Notes: a model not told the origin generated them from the letters alone. A DNA stretch of 59,363 bases from Lachnospiraceae bacterium UBA7784 (GCA_002480925.1 DLDA01000009.1:1-59363), one strand, 5' to 3'. Positions 8,323-17,731 are shown, counted from the first letter of the stretch. Program-made: numbers and translations.

Positions 8323-9014
8323 ACTTCTTCTTTATTATTATATCGGTTCTCTATCTGCCAGTCAATAGGGGCTATTTTGTTTTCCTCCAGAAAACTGTTG
8401 CACTTCGAGAAATGCCTGCAGCCAAAAAAGCCTCTGTATGCTGACAGTGGGCTAGGATGGGGAGCTGTAAGCACCAGATGGGAAGGATTTTTTACTAACG
8501 AAGCCTTCTTAGCTGCATGTGATCCCCAGAGCATATACACAAGAGGCCGCTTTTCTGCCTCAACTGCGTGAAATACAGCATCTGTAAACTGTTCCCAGCC
8601 TATATTCTGATGGCTGTATGCCTTATGCGCCCTTACCGTAAGGACATTATTCAGTAAAAGAACTCCCTGCCTGGCCCATTTCTCCAGACAGCCATTATCT
8701 GGTATATATAAGCCCAGATCATCATGCAGCTCCTTATAGATATTTAAAAGAGAAGGAGGTATAGCTACATCTGGTCCCACGGAAAAGGCCAGTCCGTTTG
8801 CCTGGCCCTTTTCATGATATGGATCCTGACCGATAATAACGACCTTTACCTTATGAAGCGGTGTGAAATTCAGTGCGTTTAATATCTGTCCCGATGGCGG
8901 ATAGACTATATGCTTATGATATTCCTCTTTGACGGTTTCGTAGAGTCTTCTGTAATATGGCTTTTTAAACTCTTCTGACAGAGCTTCCTTCCAGTCTCCC
9001 TCAACAGCTGACAT
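8319..9014 (-). CDS. ung: Uracil-DNA glycosylase
   Basis: Family 1 uracil-DNA glycosylase; removes uracil from DNA as the first step of base excision repair. At 231 residues it has the usual length. The water-activating motif GQDPYH carries the catalytic Asp at 64, and the DNA-binding motif [17 protein letters not shown] lies near residue 187. The start overlaps the end of hisF by 14 bp, with AAAGGAG upstream, so it is translated as the last gene of the hisH-hisF run. The pairing with histidine genes appears to be positional only. Confidence 0.97.
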   Translation of the reverse strand: MSAVEGDWKEALSEEFKKPYYRRLYETVKEEYHKHIVYPPSGQILNALNFTPLHKVKVVIIGQDPYHEKGQANGLAFSVGPDVAIPPSLLNIYKELHDDLGLYIPDNGCLEKWARQGVLLLNNVLTVRAHKAYSHQNIGWEQFTDAVFHAVEAEKRPLVYMLWGSHAAKKASLVKNPSHLVLTAPHPSPLSAYRGFFGCRHFSKCNSFLEENKIAPIDWQIENRYNNKEEV

Positions 9015-9768
9015 TTCTTACCGGTACTCCTTTTTCACTGAGATAGCTCTTAAGATCCGATATATCGAGCTCATGATAATGGAAAAGCGATGCAGCAAGG
9101 GCAGCCGAGGCATGGCCCTCTGCGAAAGCCTTATAGAAATCCTCCTTGCCACCTGCACCTCCTGAGGCTATTACCGGTATTGGCAGGCTGTCTGCTATAG
9201 TCTTTGTAAGAGGGATATCATACCCGGCCTTTGTCCCATCGCAGTCCATGCTAGTAAGCAGTATCTCTCCTGCCCCCAGCTCATAAGCCTTCTTTGCCCA
9301 TTCGACTGCATCAAGTCCTGTATCTACCCTTCCGCCATACTTATAGGCATGCCATTTGCCCTTTTCTGTCCTCTTTGCATCGATAGCCACTACAACACAC
9401 TGATTACCGAACTTCTCGGCGGCCTGGCTAATAAGTGACGGATTCTCTATCGCTGATGAATTGATCGATATCTTATCGGCTCCGGCCCTTAATATATCAC
9501 GGAAATCATCGACTGTCCTGATCCCGCCGCCGACTGTAAAGGGAATGAAGACCTCTGAGGCTACTCTTTCCACCATATCGACTACTGTGTCCCTGTGATC
9601 GCTTGAGGCTGTGATGTCAAGAAATACCAGCTCATCAGCGCCTGCCCTGTCATAGGCTCTTGCCGCCTCCACAGGATCTCCCGCATCGGTCAGATGTACG
9701 AAATTGATACCCTTTACGACCCGTCCGTCCTTTACGTCCAGACAGGGAATGATTCTTTTAGTAAGCAT
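9001..9768 (-). CDS. hisF: Imidazole glycerol phosphate synthase subunit HisF
   Basis: Cyclase subunit of imidazole glycerol phosphate synthase, which uses ammonia from HisH to convert PRFAR to IGP and AICAR in histidine synthesis. The 255-residue (beta-alpha)8 barrel has the catalytic Asp at 11 ([12 protein letters not shown]) and the second Asp in VVAIDAKR near 130. A phosphate-binding loop ([10 protein letters not shown]) lies in the second half. It starts at TAATG, sharing one base with the hisH stop, as expected for partner subunits made in equal amounts. No other his gene is in the window. Confidence 0.97.
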   Translation of the reverse strand: MLTKRIIPCLDVKDGRVVKGINFVHLTDAGDPVEAARAYDRAGADELVFLDITASSDHRDTVVDMVERVASEVFIPFTVGGGIRTVDDFRDILRAGADKISINSSAIENPSLISQAAEKFGNQCVVVAIDAKRTEKGKWHAYKYGGRVDTGLDAVEWAKKAYELGAGEILLTSMDCDGTKAGYDIPLTKTIADSLPIPVIASGGAGGKEDFYKAFAEGHASAALAASLFHYHELDISDLKSYLSEKGVPVRNVSC

Positions 9769-10373
9769 TATATCTCCAGAAAGTTATTAAGTATCCTAAG
9801 GCCGTTACTTCCGCTCTTCTCAGGATGGAACTGACAGGCGAATATATTGCCGGATTCCACTGAAGCATCGAAATCCAGTCCGTAGCTGCACCTTGCTGTG
9901 ACTATCGAAGGATCATCGGCCTTCAGATAATAGGAATGTACGAAATATACATAGCTTCCGTCAGAAATCCCCTTAAACAGCCTCCCCTCCCTTGGGAAGC
10001 TGATCTGATTCCATCCCATATGAGGTACCTTGATCTGGTCTGACTCCGGAAATCTGACAATATGTCCATTCAGAAGTCCAAGTCCTCTGGCTCCGGGGCT
10101 CTCCTGACTGTCATCAAAAAGAAGCTGGAGTCCCAGACATATACCAAGAAACGGTATGCCCCTTTCCTTTATCTGATCTATGACCGGTATAAGCTTTCTC
10201 TGCTCAAGATGGCTTATACAGTCACCGAATGCTCCGACTCCCGGAAGGATCACATGATCCGCATCAAGGATCTTTTCCGGCTGATCTGTGACAATGGTTT
10301 CCTTTCCTAATGCCTCACAGGCCTTCCATACGCTCCTGATATTTCCTGCATCGTAATCAATTATTGCTATCAT
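9768..10373 (-). CDS. hisH: Imidazole glycerol phosphate synthase subunit HisH
   Basis: Class I glutamine amidotransferase subunit that produces ammonia for HisF. It has 201 residues, the nucleophile elbow GICLG with Cys79, and the His-Glu pair in CQFHPEKSG near 182-184. The start overlaps the stop of the upstream acidic membrane protein gene as ATGA. hisH and hisF sit apart from any full his operon here, so they rely on the promoter of the lipoprotein-cheV run. Confidence 0.97.
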   Translation of the reverse strand: MIAIIDYDAGNIRSVWKACEALGKETIVTDQPEKILDADHVILPGVGAFGDCISHLEQRKLIPVIDQIKERGIPFLGICLGLQLLFDDSQESPGARGLGLLNGHIVRFPESDQIKVPHMGWNQISFPREGRLFKGISDGSYVYFVHSYYLKADDPSIVTARCSYGLDFDASVESGNIFACQFHPEKSGSNGLRILNNFLEI

Positions 10374-12001
10374 GAAGCAACACTAAGCCCTTTCTCTGCA
10401 AGCACCTTCTCTATACACCTCGAGTAACCGAGTCTTGTCTTTTCAGCATAGATCGAAGCTGCATCGGAAGGAGACAGTCCGAACTGGTCACGAAGAGCAT
10501 CAAGGATCCTGGTGCCGTAATCATCATAGTAACTCTTTATATCAAGCTTTGATACCTTGCTTTTGTTTTTCTCGTATTCAGCATATCCTCTTATGAGAGA
10601 ATCGAGGGCAAAGTCATAAGCCTTTCTATCATAGGCATTGCTATATGAATCATATTTAAGGGACAAAGAAGCCGCATATTTCGACGAAGCAAGCCGCTCC
10701 CTTTCAACCTTGTCTGGATTCTTAAGAGATGCATAATAGAGATATGCATCAAGGTAATCCTGCTCATTGTACTGCTTAAGCGCAGTCCTCATCTGCTGAT
10801 CCTTAGGGAGATTTACTGCTCCTATGTAGGCTAAGGCAAAGATAGAGACAGCAAGAAAAACAAATACTCCTATCACCTTCCCGGGTATAAGAGGCGAATT
10901 ATCAACTGGCTTCGGCTTCTTTTCCCTTTTTGGCTTTACAGCCTTAGGCTTCTTTTCTTTCTTGGGCTTTGCCTGCTTCGGGGCCTTTCCCTTCTCAGCC
11001 TTCTGATCGTCGGAGAAGTCAGACATAATATCCTTGTTCTCCTCTGAAAGATCCTTTGGAGATTCCTGATGATCTCCTATGAGCTCCTCCTTGCTCAGTT
11101 TCTCGTCATCATCCTCATCCGCTGAAAAAATGTTCTTTATCTTTTCGATAAGGCCGGCAAGGAAACCCTTTTTCTCATTTCCAGTATCCTCTGGGGAAGG
11201 ATCCTCCAAAACTGTATCAGGATCATCTCCGGCCTGACCCAGATCATCTATCGAAATATCATCGAAGGAATTATCAGTAGCACTGTCCTCGAATGCCTCA
11301 CGGCTCTCGGAAAGCTCCTCTCCGTTCGCATCCTTGGCAAGCATATCATCTATATCAGACAGATCGGCATCCTGGGATATGATATCGGACAGATCTGTAT
11401 CACTTCCGGATTCATCCATAAGGTCTACATCCTTTGCAGATGTATCCGAGATATCAGAAGGAATACTGTCAGAGACGCTTTCTCCGTCATCTGTCTCTTT
11501 AGTATCCTGATCCTCCCTGGCATGAGACAGGATACTTTCTCCTGCCTTTTCCTTGGCATTTGAAACTATCGAAGAAATATCGTCCATAAGGTCATCCTTA
11601 GGACTTTCCACCTGCTTTTTCTCAGGAACTCCTATCTTAGAAAAATAAGGGCTTACATCCTCTCCATCCGGGAGCGAATCGAAATCCCTTCTATCCTCTG
11701 TTTTCTCAGTCCCTTTCTCCTGCTCTTGCTCATCGTCATCAGAATCGAGCATATTTTCAAATTCAGACAGAAATTCATCCTCTGACAGAGCCTTCCTTAA
11801 GTTTTTTCTCCTGCTCTTTTTTGGAGCAGCAGAAGAAAGACCGCTTTTTTCGATAAAGCTGTCTTCCGGTCTGATCTCTGCTCTTTCCTTTGCTTTCTTT
11901 TCTGCCTCCTGCGAATCCTTCCTGTAAGTCTCGTCCACATCATCTCTTGCCTTAGAGATAGAATCCAGAAGGCTTTCTAAGTGTTCTTCTTCCCTTGACA
12001 A
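10370..12001 (-). CDS. Large acidic single-pass membrane protein, function unknown
   Basis: A 543-residue protein. Residues 1 to about 340 are low-complexity and very acidic, with repeated Asp/Ser/Leu units (for example DLSDIISQDADLSDIDDML). A Lys/Pro-rich basic stretch follows (about 340-365, KKEKKPK and KPKREKKPKPVD). A single transmembrane helix lies near 372-395, and the C-terminal 145 residues look helical and rich in Tyr, perhaps repeat-like. The topology suggests a disordered acidic cytoplasmic part and a folded outer domain. The start is TTG, with GAGG about 9 bases upstream. It lies between cheV (11 bp gap) and hisH (4-bp overlap). I do not recognise the family. Confidence 0.8.
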   Translation of the reverse strand: MSREEEHLESLLDSISKARDDVDETYRKDSQEAEKKAKERAEIRPEDSFIEKSGLSSAAPKKSRRKNLRKALSEDEFLSEFENMLDSDDDEQEQEKGTEKTEDRRDFDSLPDGEDVSPYFSKIGVPEKKQVESPKDDLMDDISSIVSNAKEKAGESILSHAREDQDTKETDDGESVSDSIPSDISDTSAKDVDLMDESGSDTDLSDIISQDADLSDIDDMLAKDANGEELSESREAFEDSATDNSFDDISIDDLGQAGDDPDTVLEDPSPEDTGNEKKGFLAGLIEKIKNIFSADEDDDEKLSKEELIGDHQESPKDLSEENKDIMSDFSDDQKAEKGKAPKQAKPKKEKKPKAVKPKREKKPKPVDNSPLIPGKVIGVFVFLAVSIFALAYIGAVNLPKDQQMRTALKQYNEQDYLDAYLYYASLKNPDKVERERLASSKYAASLSLKYDSYSNAYDRKAYDFALDSLIRGYAEYEKNKSKVSKLDIKSYYDDYGTRILDALRDQFGLSPSDAASIYAEKTRLGYSRCIEKVLAEKGLSVAS

Positions 12002-12012
12002 ACTAAAAAACC

Positions 12013-12948
12013 TCAGAACTGCTTTGCTTTACGTGCATCCTCATACTTATCCACAAGATCATCGATAGCATTAACCAGCTTTCCAATCTCCGGCTTGGTG
12101 AGCTGTGCATCCGCTCCTACACTCTCTCCCTTTCTTCTGATATCGTCATTTATCAGAGAGGAGAAAATGATAACAGGAATATGCTTCATCTTGTCATCGC
12201 TCTTTATAAGCTTGCAGAGCCTGTGTCCGTCCATCTTAGGCATCTCTATATCAGTAACTATGCAGTGTACATCATCGAGAAGGGTTCCCTTCTCCTTCAT
12301 CTCAGTAAGCTTGTTCCAGGCCTCCTGACCGTTATTATTGACATTGAGATTCGTATAGCCTGACTTCTTCAGACACTCAACTATAAGCTTTGACAGGAGA
12401 GGAGAATCCTCTGCTATAAGGATAGGTGAATGTGACCTGTCCCTTCCAGTATTATCCCTGTCATCTATGTCTGAAACTGTAAGAGCTGTTGCCGGATTGA
12501 TCTTTGAAACTATCTTCTCGAAATCGAGTATAACTACCAGGTGATCATCGAGCTTTATGACTCCTGTAGAAACACCTGTAGCCTCCGAGGAAATAGTAGA
12601 ATCCGGTGTGTTTATATCCTCCCATGAGACTCTGTGGATACCAAGCACCTGGTCTACATGGAAAGCAGTATTCAGATTATTGAAATTCGTAATAAAGAAG
12701 AGGCCCTCATTATCCGGATCATCCGGGTAACCCAGACACTTTCTCAAATTGATCACAGAAATGATCGTATCACGCGGCATGAAGATTCCTTCAACAAACG
12801 GATGCGAATTAGGCACCGGAGTAACATGCTGGTAATTAAGGATCTCTATGATCTTTGCCACATTGATACCATAATAATTGTCTGCGACCTTGAACTCGAG
12901 AATCTCAAGCTCATTTGTTCCTGATTCAAGTAAGATATTTGTATCCAT
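12013..12948 (-). CDS. cheV: Chemotaxis coupling protein CheV (CheW-receiver)
   Basis: CheV couples chemoreceptors to CheA and is tuned by phosphorylation. The 311-residue protein has a CheW-like domain (about 15-155) and a receiver domain (about 174-305) with the phospho-acceptor Asp at 233 (VTDIEMPKMDGH). I set the start at the ATG at 12948, 9 bases after GGGAGG; a GTG at 12984 overlapping the upstream gene has no such site. No other chemotaxis genes are nearby, but cheV is often isolated. The companion lipoprotein and acidic protein have no known chemotaxis role. Confidence 0.93.
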   Translation of the reverse strand: MDTNILLESGTNELEILEFKVADNYYGINVAKIIEILNYQHVTPVPNSHPFVEGIFMPRDTIISVINLRKCLGYPDDPDNEGLFFITNFNNLNTAFHVDQVLGIHRVSWEDINTPDSTISSEATGVSTGVIKLDDHLVVILDFEKIVSKINPATALTVSDIDDRDNTGRDRSHSPILIAEDSPLLSKLIVECLKKSGYTNLNVNNNGQEAWNKLTEMKEKGTLLDDVHCIVTDIEMPKMDGHRLCKLIKSDDKMKHIPVIIFSSLINDDIRRKGESVGADAQLTKPEIGKLVNAIDDLVDKYEDARKAKQF

Positions 12949-12980
12949 CAGATCTAACCTCCCTGCATGATCTCCTGATT

Positions 12981-13682
12981 TCACTTATCTATGGTTACTG
13001 TCTCATTGCCCTTCTTAACTGAAAATGAGACCTTTTTAGGATCCTTTATGCTTCCCTTGGGGAACTGGAAGAGAAGGATCATATTTCTTCTTTTCCCTGC
13101 AGCAAACTTTCCCTGAAAGGTCGTAAGGTCATTCATAAGAAGGGTCATATCCGAGTTCACCGACTGATCCTTATAGCTAGCGGTAAAGATGATATTCTGC
13201 GAAGGCATATCGATATTTATGCTCTTCTTTGTAGTATTGACAGCCTTTATACGGACAAAAAGAAGCTCCTTGCCGGAATCCGCTTTCAGACTGTAAACAT
13301 CACCCTGACTGTATCCGCCCGCCACTCTGGCATCGCGGTAATCAAACCTCATACCGCCTATTCCTATGGCCTCTGTAAACGAAGCTTTCTTCACTTCATT
13401 GGATGAAGCAGTTTCTGAAGAGGACTGGCTTTCTGTATTCTCTGACAAGTCAGGCTTATCTTCAGAGGAATCCGTGTCATCCTTCTTACCGGTCTCCTCC
13501 TTCTTCGGAAGACTAATAAGACCGGTCTCATTATTTGCGTTATGCTTTGCAACAACCTGAGCACAGTAGCTTATGAATCGGCTCTGATCATCGTCAGAAA
13601 GCCTTGTAAGCTGCATACCGCATCCGCTCAGAGTCACAGCTGCCGCGGCAAGAAGAGCGGGCAGAAAAAGTTTCTTTTCCAT
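12981..13682 (-). CDS. Lipoprotein with DUF4352-like C-terminal domain
   Basis: A 233-residue secreted lipoprotein. The signal peptide ends in a lipobox (TLSGC, Cys21). A Ser/Glu/Asp-rich linker (about 60-105) precedes a compact C-terminal domain (about 110-233) with beta-strand pattern and the segment LLFVRIKAVNTTKKSIN. This pattern resembles the Ig-like DUF4352/telomeric-repeat-like domains found in many Gram-positive lipoproteins. It is the first gene of a run leading into cheV. Its ligand is unknown; a link to CheV sensing would be speculation. Confidence 0.85.
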   Translation of the reverse strand: MEKKLFLPALLAAAAVTLSGCGMQLTRLSDDDQSRFISYCAQVVAKHNANNETGLISLPKKEETGKKDDTDSSEDKPDLSENTESQSSSETASSNEVKKASFTEAIGIGGMRFDYRDARVAGGYSQGDVYSLKADSGKELLFVRIKAVNTTKKSINIDMPSQNIIFTASYKDQSVNSDMTLLMNDLTTFQGKFAAGKRRNMILLFQFPKGSIKDPKKVSFSVKKGNETVTIDK

Positions 13683-13722
13683 TCAGATAAACGCCTCTAA
13701 TAAATCATCTTTCTTCTTTTAT

Positions 13723-13751
13723 ATAGTATCATTATCAAGTGTAAATTTCAA
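13723..13751 (-). promoter_or_regulatory. Promoter of the lipoprotein-cheV-hisHF-ung run
   Basis: TTGAAA (13746-13751), 17-bp spacer, TACTAT (13723-13728) on the minus strand, about 40 bp before the lipoprotein ATG. An overlapping alternative is TTTACA-16-TATAAA. All genes down to ung follow with gaps under 35 bp or overlaps. Confidence 0.55.
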
Positions 13752-13759
13752 ACTATTTT

Positions 13760-15262
13760 TCACTTATCAAGGTCGAAATAAAACTCCACACCATTCTGAT
13801 GGTTTACAACACCGCATTCCTTGCCAAGGTCATCGACTATTGCCTTTACCACAGACAATCCTATACCGCTTCCGCCGTATTCCCTGGTCCTGGCCTTATC
13901 GACCTTATAGAACTTCTCCCAGAGATGTGGTATCGCCTCCTCAGGAATAGGGGCTCCCGAATTGAATACGCTTATCCTGTAATCCTTCTCCCGTTCAGTT
14001 ATCTTTACCTCTATCTTTTTTTCATTTTCGCAGTAATGAATAGCGTTAGAAAAATAATTGGTTATCACCTGCTCGGTAAAGAAGGGATCTGACCATACAT
14101 AGGCACTACCATTATGGATAAAGGATACACTGATCCCCTCCCGGTCTGTAAGAATGCGGTTAGATCTGATCACACCTGAGATCACCTCTGTGACATCGAA
14201 CCTTTCCAGGTTCATTATCTGTTCTCCGTATTCCAGATGGCTCAGATCGAGAAGCTCCTTTACTATATGATTCATCTTGTTCGCTTCATCTATTATCACA
14301 TTGCAGTAGAATCTCCTGTCCTCCTCATCATCGGAAGCCACCGCATCATTAAGGCCCTCTGCATAGCCTATGATAAGCGCAAGCGGAGTCTTCAGCTCAT
14401 GAGAAACGCTTGAGGAAAACTCCCTTCTCATTTTCTCATTTTCCTCTCTGGCCTTTAGGTCCTGGAGCAGATCGGCATTGGCCTGCTTGAGCTTAAGTAT
14501 AGTACCTTCAAGAGTCTTAGAGAGCTCATTCATACAGTCTCCAAGCTCATCTATCTCATTTGGCTTCTTCTCGGGCTCATACTTGGCGTTGAAGTCAAGA
14601 GATGCCATCTGGCTTGCTATCCTTGTAAGCCTCCTGACCGGATCTGTGATTCGGCGGCTGAAGAAAAGGGATGCTATTATGGCAAGACCTATCGAAATAA
14701 GTCCGGCAAGAAGCAGGACCCTGCTTGCAAAAATAGCCGATGTACGGATGGAGCCAAGCCCTGACCTTATCATTATAAGGTTACTGTCAGGCAAAGTGCC
14801 CCAGAGGACAAGAAACTCAGACTCCACCTCGGGGTTTTTAAGCCGGAGTATGGAATAATCAGGTCCTGTACGTATTATTTCCCTGTTGTCCTTATCCCTT
14901 GACAGCATGGCGCTGTAGAGCTGAGCCATCATCAGTCTGTTGGAGCCCTGGGATGACATCACAACCTCTCCTGACGGAGACACTATCATGACCTGGAGGT
15001 TATTATTGGCACACAGGGTCTCGAAATAATCCCTGTATTTATCATCATAAAGGGCATTCCTTGAAACCTTCTGCGACAGGGTCCTGAATGCATCTGCTAA
15101 AACATTCTCTCTCCTGCCCACAGAAAGCCCCAGTGTAAAGACTGAATTAAGGATAAAGCTTATAAGTATAGCACCCAGTGCTACTATCACCATGTAGGTG
15201 CAGATCTGGGTGCTAAGTGAGTATTTTACTTTTTTATTTTCTTCGTTGCGTAACTGTGACAT
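13760..15262 (-). CDS. Two-component sensor histidine kinase (HAMP, HisKA, HATPase)
   Basis: A 500-residue membrane kinase. Transmembrane helices lie at about 22-48 and 180-201 with an extracellular sensor of about 130 residues between them. A HAMP domain (about 200-255), a HisKA domain with His288 (SSSVSHELKTPLA) and an HATPase domain (N box NYFSNAIHYC, G box GSGIGLSVVKA) follow. It starts at an ATG that lies 37 bp inside the end of the L,D-transpeptidase gene; no later start codon is plausible. The partner regulator lies two genes upstream in the same run. Sensor domain family not recognised; envelope stress is a reasonable guess from context. Confidence 0.93.
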   Translation of the reverse strand: MSQLRNEENKKVKYSLSTQICTYMVIVALGAILISFILNSVFTLGLSVGRRENVLADAFRTLSQKVSRNALYDDKYRDYFETLCANNNLQVMIVSPSGEVVMSSQGSNRLMMAQLYSAMLSRDKDNREIIRTGPDYSILRLKNPEVESEFLVLWGTLPDSNLIMIRSGLGSIRTSAIFASRVLLLAGLISIGLAIIASLFFSRRITDPVRRLTRIASQMASLDFNAKYEPEKKPNEIDELGDCMNELSKTLEGTILKLKQANADLLQDLKAREENEKMRREFSSSVSHELKTPLALIIGYAEGLNDAVASDDEEDRRFYCNVIIDEANKMNHIVKELLDLSHLEYGEQIMNLERFDVTEVISGVIRSNRILTDREGISVSFIHNGSAYVWSDPFFTEQVITNYFSNAIHYCENEKKIEVKITEREKDYRISVFNSGAPIPEEAIPHLWEKFYKVDKARTREYGGSGIGLSVVKAIVDDLGKECGVVNHQNGVEFYFDLDK

Positions 15263-16407
15263 TTATGCTTCTTACAGAGCTTCTGGGCAGTAGGATCGGT
15301 CGGATCCCAGGTATGCCATGCCGGAAGCTTTCCGATTACTGGTTTCTTGAAGGGCTCATATCCTGTCTTGCTATGGATAACTACAGTAGTACCAACCTTA
15401 CAGTTATCGTAGATCCACTTGGCTGAGGCTGCCGTAAGCCTTACACAGCCATGTGAACAGGTAGTGCCCAGATTATTGTAGGCTCTTACCGAGATAGTGG
15501 AATTGCTGTTTGGCTTGCTCGAAAAGATAGAGTGGAAATAGATTCCATTATTAGTGATCCTTGTGCACCACTGTCCCCAGCATGGTCCCATAAGCTCATG
15601 CCACCTGAACTTAGCCAGAGTCTTGTGGGTTCCAAGAGGAGTCGCATTCCCCGGAGAGCAAATAAAGGACTTCACAGGTATAAGTTTCTTTCCTGCTACA
15701 GCGTAGGCCGTCACATAATCCTTTGCCTTATTGACATAGAGGACATAGCTGTCTGCCTTTATTTTTACATGCTTTTCCGGATCGGTCACAAGCTCTCCGT
15801 TGCCGTATCTGTAAAGTATAAGAGTCTTGCCGTACACAGGTGAATTCTTGTCTGTAACCTTATAGATATCCTTATGTATGCTTACCCTTACCTTGACTTG
15901 CGGGCAATACTTACCATAATGATTCCTGCCCTTTGAATCCTTATAGAAGGCCCTTGCCCTGTAAGAATAGCTTTTGTTGAATGATACCCTGGTATCCTCA
16001 AGGGAACCGCTTTTTTTCCTGATAACGGCCTTTATGACCCATTTGCCGGTACTTTTCTTTTTCTTGTAGACTATAATGCCTGAAATACTGCCCTTTCCCT
16101 TTGAAGAAAGAGAAAGCAGCACAGACTTTCTTGAAGGCATTACGGACTTTATCCTAACGTCTTTAACATGGATCTTCTTGTGGTGGACAACTATTGCAGA
16201 GCCTGTATCCGCCTTAGTGCCTGATATTGCAGAACCGGTATCTGCTATAGCGCTTCCCGAGACTGCTACGGCGCTTTTTGAGTCTTCAGCCGCTCTTGCA
16301 GTCTTTCTTTCAGCGGCCGAAGCGTTCGTGTTAATAAACAACGATCCGGTAAGAATCATCGTAGAGGCAAGTGCTGCCGACAATACTTTCCTTATAAATA
16401 ATCTCAT
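15226..16407 (-). CDS. L,D-transpeptidase (YkuD family), secreted
   Basis: A 393-residue exported enzyme that would make 3-3 cross-links in peptidoglycan or link proteins to it. A signal peptide (about 1-30) is followed by a linker with three copies of a GSAI motif, a fibronectin-like or Ig-like region (about 70-185) and the YkuD catalytic domain (about 190-345). The catalytic motif is SHGCVRL with Cys321, and the upstream His is in IYFHSIF. A Trp/His/Lys-rich tail ends the protein. It lies 3 bp after the response regulator gene and overlaps the kinase gene by 37 bp, so all three are co-expressed. L,D-transpeptidases bypass beta-lactam- and glycopeptide-sensitive steps, which makes its place inside a two-component operon notable. 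Confidence 0.95.
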   Translation of the reverse strand: MRLFIRKVLSAALASTMILTGSLFINTNASAAERKTARAAEDSKSAVAVSGSAIADTGSAISGTKADTGSAIVVHHKKIHVKDVRIKSVMPSRKSVLLSLSSKGKGSISGIIVYKKKKSTGKWVIKAVIRKKSGSLEDTRVSFNKSYSYRARAFYKDSKGRNHYGKYCPQVKVRVSIHKDIYKVTDKNSPVYGKTLILYRYGNGELVTDPEKHVKIKADSYVLYVNKAKDYVTAYAVAGKKLIPVKSFICSPGNATPLGTHKTLAKFRWHELMGPCWGQWCTRITNNGIYFHSIFSSKPNSNSTISVRAYNNLGTTCSHGCVRLTAASAKWIYDNCKVGTTVVIHSKTGYEPFKKPVIGKLPAWHTWDPTDPTAQKLCKKHKCHSYATKKIKK

Positions 16408-16410
16408 CTG

Positions 16411-17103
16411 TTACTCCTCTGCTTCAAACTTGTATCCCATTCCCCAGATAGTATGAATGTAGCTTCCACATTCACCAAGCTTGCTCCTTAACTTTTTGAC
16501 ATGGGTATCGATTGTTCTTGCGTCTCCAAAATAGTCATAATCCCAGACACTGTTAAGTATCTTCTCTCTCGAAAGTGCTATGCCCTTATTCCTGATGAAA
16601 TAGGCAAGCAGCTCAAATTCCTTGACTGACAGGACGACCTTCTTTCCGTTTGCCGTAACAGTATGGGCGTTCTCATCAAGGACTATGCCTCCGGCCACCA
16701 GTGGCTTCGAGCCTGTGTCCCTGCTCCTCTCACCTGTATCGCGATTGATTAGAGCCTTTACCCTTGCTACAAGGACCTTTGGAGAAAATGGCTTGCTGAC
16801 AAACTCATCCGCTCCAGCTGTAAATCCCTCCAGAGCATCCTCCTCCTCGGACTTGGCTGTAAGCACTATGACCGGAACCTGGGATGATTCCCTGATCTTT
16901 TTAAGGGCTCCGTATCCATCGAGCTTTGGCATCATAACATCAAGTATGATAAGTGAAATATCCGGATTCAGCTCAAACTGCGCAAGAGCCTCCATACCGT
17001 CTGCTGCTTCAAGGACCTCAAAACCATCACGTTTCAGGTAATCCTTTATCAGCTTCCTCATCCTTGATTCATCGTCTGCTATAAGTATCTTATTCGCTGC
17101 CAT
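16411..17103 (-). CDS. Response regulator, OmpR/PhoB type
   Basis: A 230-residue DNA-binding regulator. The receiver domain has the acidic pair near 10-11, phospho-acceptor Asp55 (LIILDVMMPK) and conserved Lys103 (SKPF). The C-terminal winged helix carries the usual RTIDTHVKKLRSKLG signature. I start at the ATG at 17103, because AAGGAGG lies 10 bases upstream; longer frames would read deep into the upstream gene. The start overlaps the end of that upstream membrane protein gene by 14 bp. Its likely partner is the histidine kinase two genes downstream. Confidence 0.96.
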   Translation of the reverse strand: MAANKILIADDESRMRKLIKDYLKRDGFEVLEAADGMEALAQFELNPDISLIILDVMMPKLDGYGALKKIRESSQVPVIVLTAKSEEEDALEGFTAGADEFVSKPFSPKVLVARVKALINRDTGERSRDTGSKPLVAGGIVLDENAHTVTANGKKVVLSVKEFELLAYFIRNKGIALSREKILNSVWDYDYFGDARTIDTHVKKLRSKLGECGSYIHTIWGMGYKFEAEE

Positions 17104-17674
17104 TCTCTGTTCCCTCCTTAGAATCTTTAGCGCCATCTTCCTTTTCCATAAGCTCCTCTTCCCTCTTTCTGACCTGCTCCTCTCTTTTGGTAAGACTCTC
17201 GTCCCATCTTGCATAGTGGTCTACAAGCTTCTGCTTGTAATTCAGGATATCAGGACTGTCCCTTGTCGCTGTAAGCACAAACATAAAAACAAGGCAGGCC
17301 AGAAGGGCGATCGTAACTGTAATAAGAGTAAAGAACCTTCTCTTCCAGACCGGCTCCATTTGCTCTATATTCGCCTTTACCACCTCCGAGGAATCATATA
17401 CCGGAATCGGAGGTATCTCTGAATTATCTACAGAATCATCTGCGATAAGCTTCTGCTGGACAAATTTCAGAAATGAATATCCCTCTGCTGTATCGAATAC
17501 ATCCTTATCAATAAGTCCCTTATATGCGATCAGAAGATGGGGACCATCCAGCTTCGCCAGCTCACCCTTCAGATATGAAACGGCGTTCATCTCTTTTCTG
17601 GCCTTCTCGGAAATGACTTCATTTGAAAAGATAAAACCTGCAGCCTTAAGCTTTTCCTTATCCTCTGACATCAT
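17090..17674 (-). CDS. Single-pass membrane protein with coiled coil, first gene of the two-component run
   Basis: A 194-residue protein. The N-terminal 110 residues are soluble with no recognised domain, followed by one transmembrane helix (about 116-136, FFTLITVTIALLACLVFMFVL) and a highly charged coiled coil (about 150-194, REEQVRKREEELMEKEDG). It has AAGGAG just before an ATG ATG pair, so either codon may be the start. It precedes the regulator, transpeptidase and kinase genes in one run. It could be an accessory part of that signalling unit. Family not recognised. Confidence 0.8.
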   Translation of the reverse strand: MMSEDKEKLKAAGFIFSNEVISEKARKEMNAVSYLKGELAKLDGPHLLIAYKGLIDKDVFDTAEGYSFLKFVQQKLIADDSVDNSEIPPIPVYDSSEVVKANIEQMEPVWKRRFFTLITVTIALLACLVFMFVLTATRDSPDILNYKQKLVDHYARWDESLTKREEQVRKREEELMEKEDGAKDSKEGTENGSE

Positions 17675-17702
17675 CCTTCTCCTTCATTATACATCAGAAA
17701 CT

Positions 17703-17731
17703 ATCATATCAATTCCCGTGTCTTTTTACAA
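17703..17731 (-). promoter_or_regulatory. Promoter of the two-component/L,D-transpeptidase run
   Basis: TTGTAA (17726-17731), 17-bp spacer, TATGAT (17703-17708) on the minus strand, just after the terminator of the preceding operon and about 30 bp before the first ATG. Confidence 0.5.

Noticed and set aside
16076..16456. Repeat array in the L,D-transpeptidase region
   Set aside because: The short GSAI repeats are a coding linker of three units, not a DNA repeat array; no CRISPR-like spacing exists anywhere in the window.
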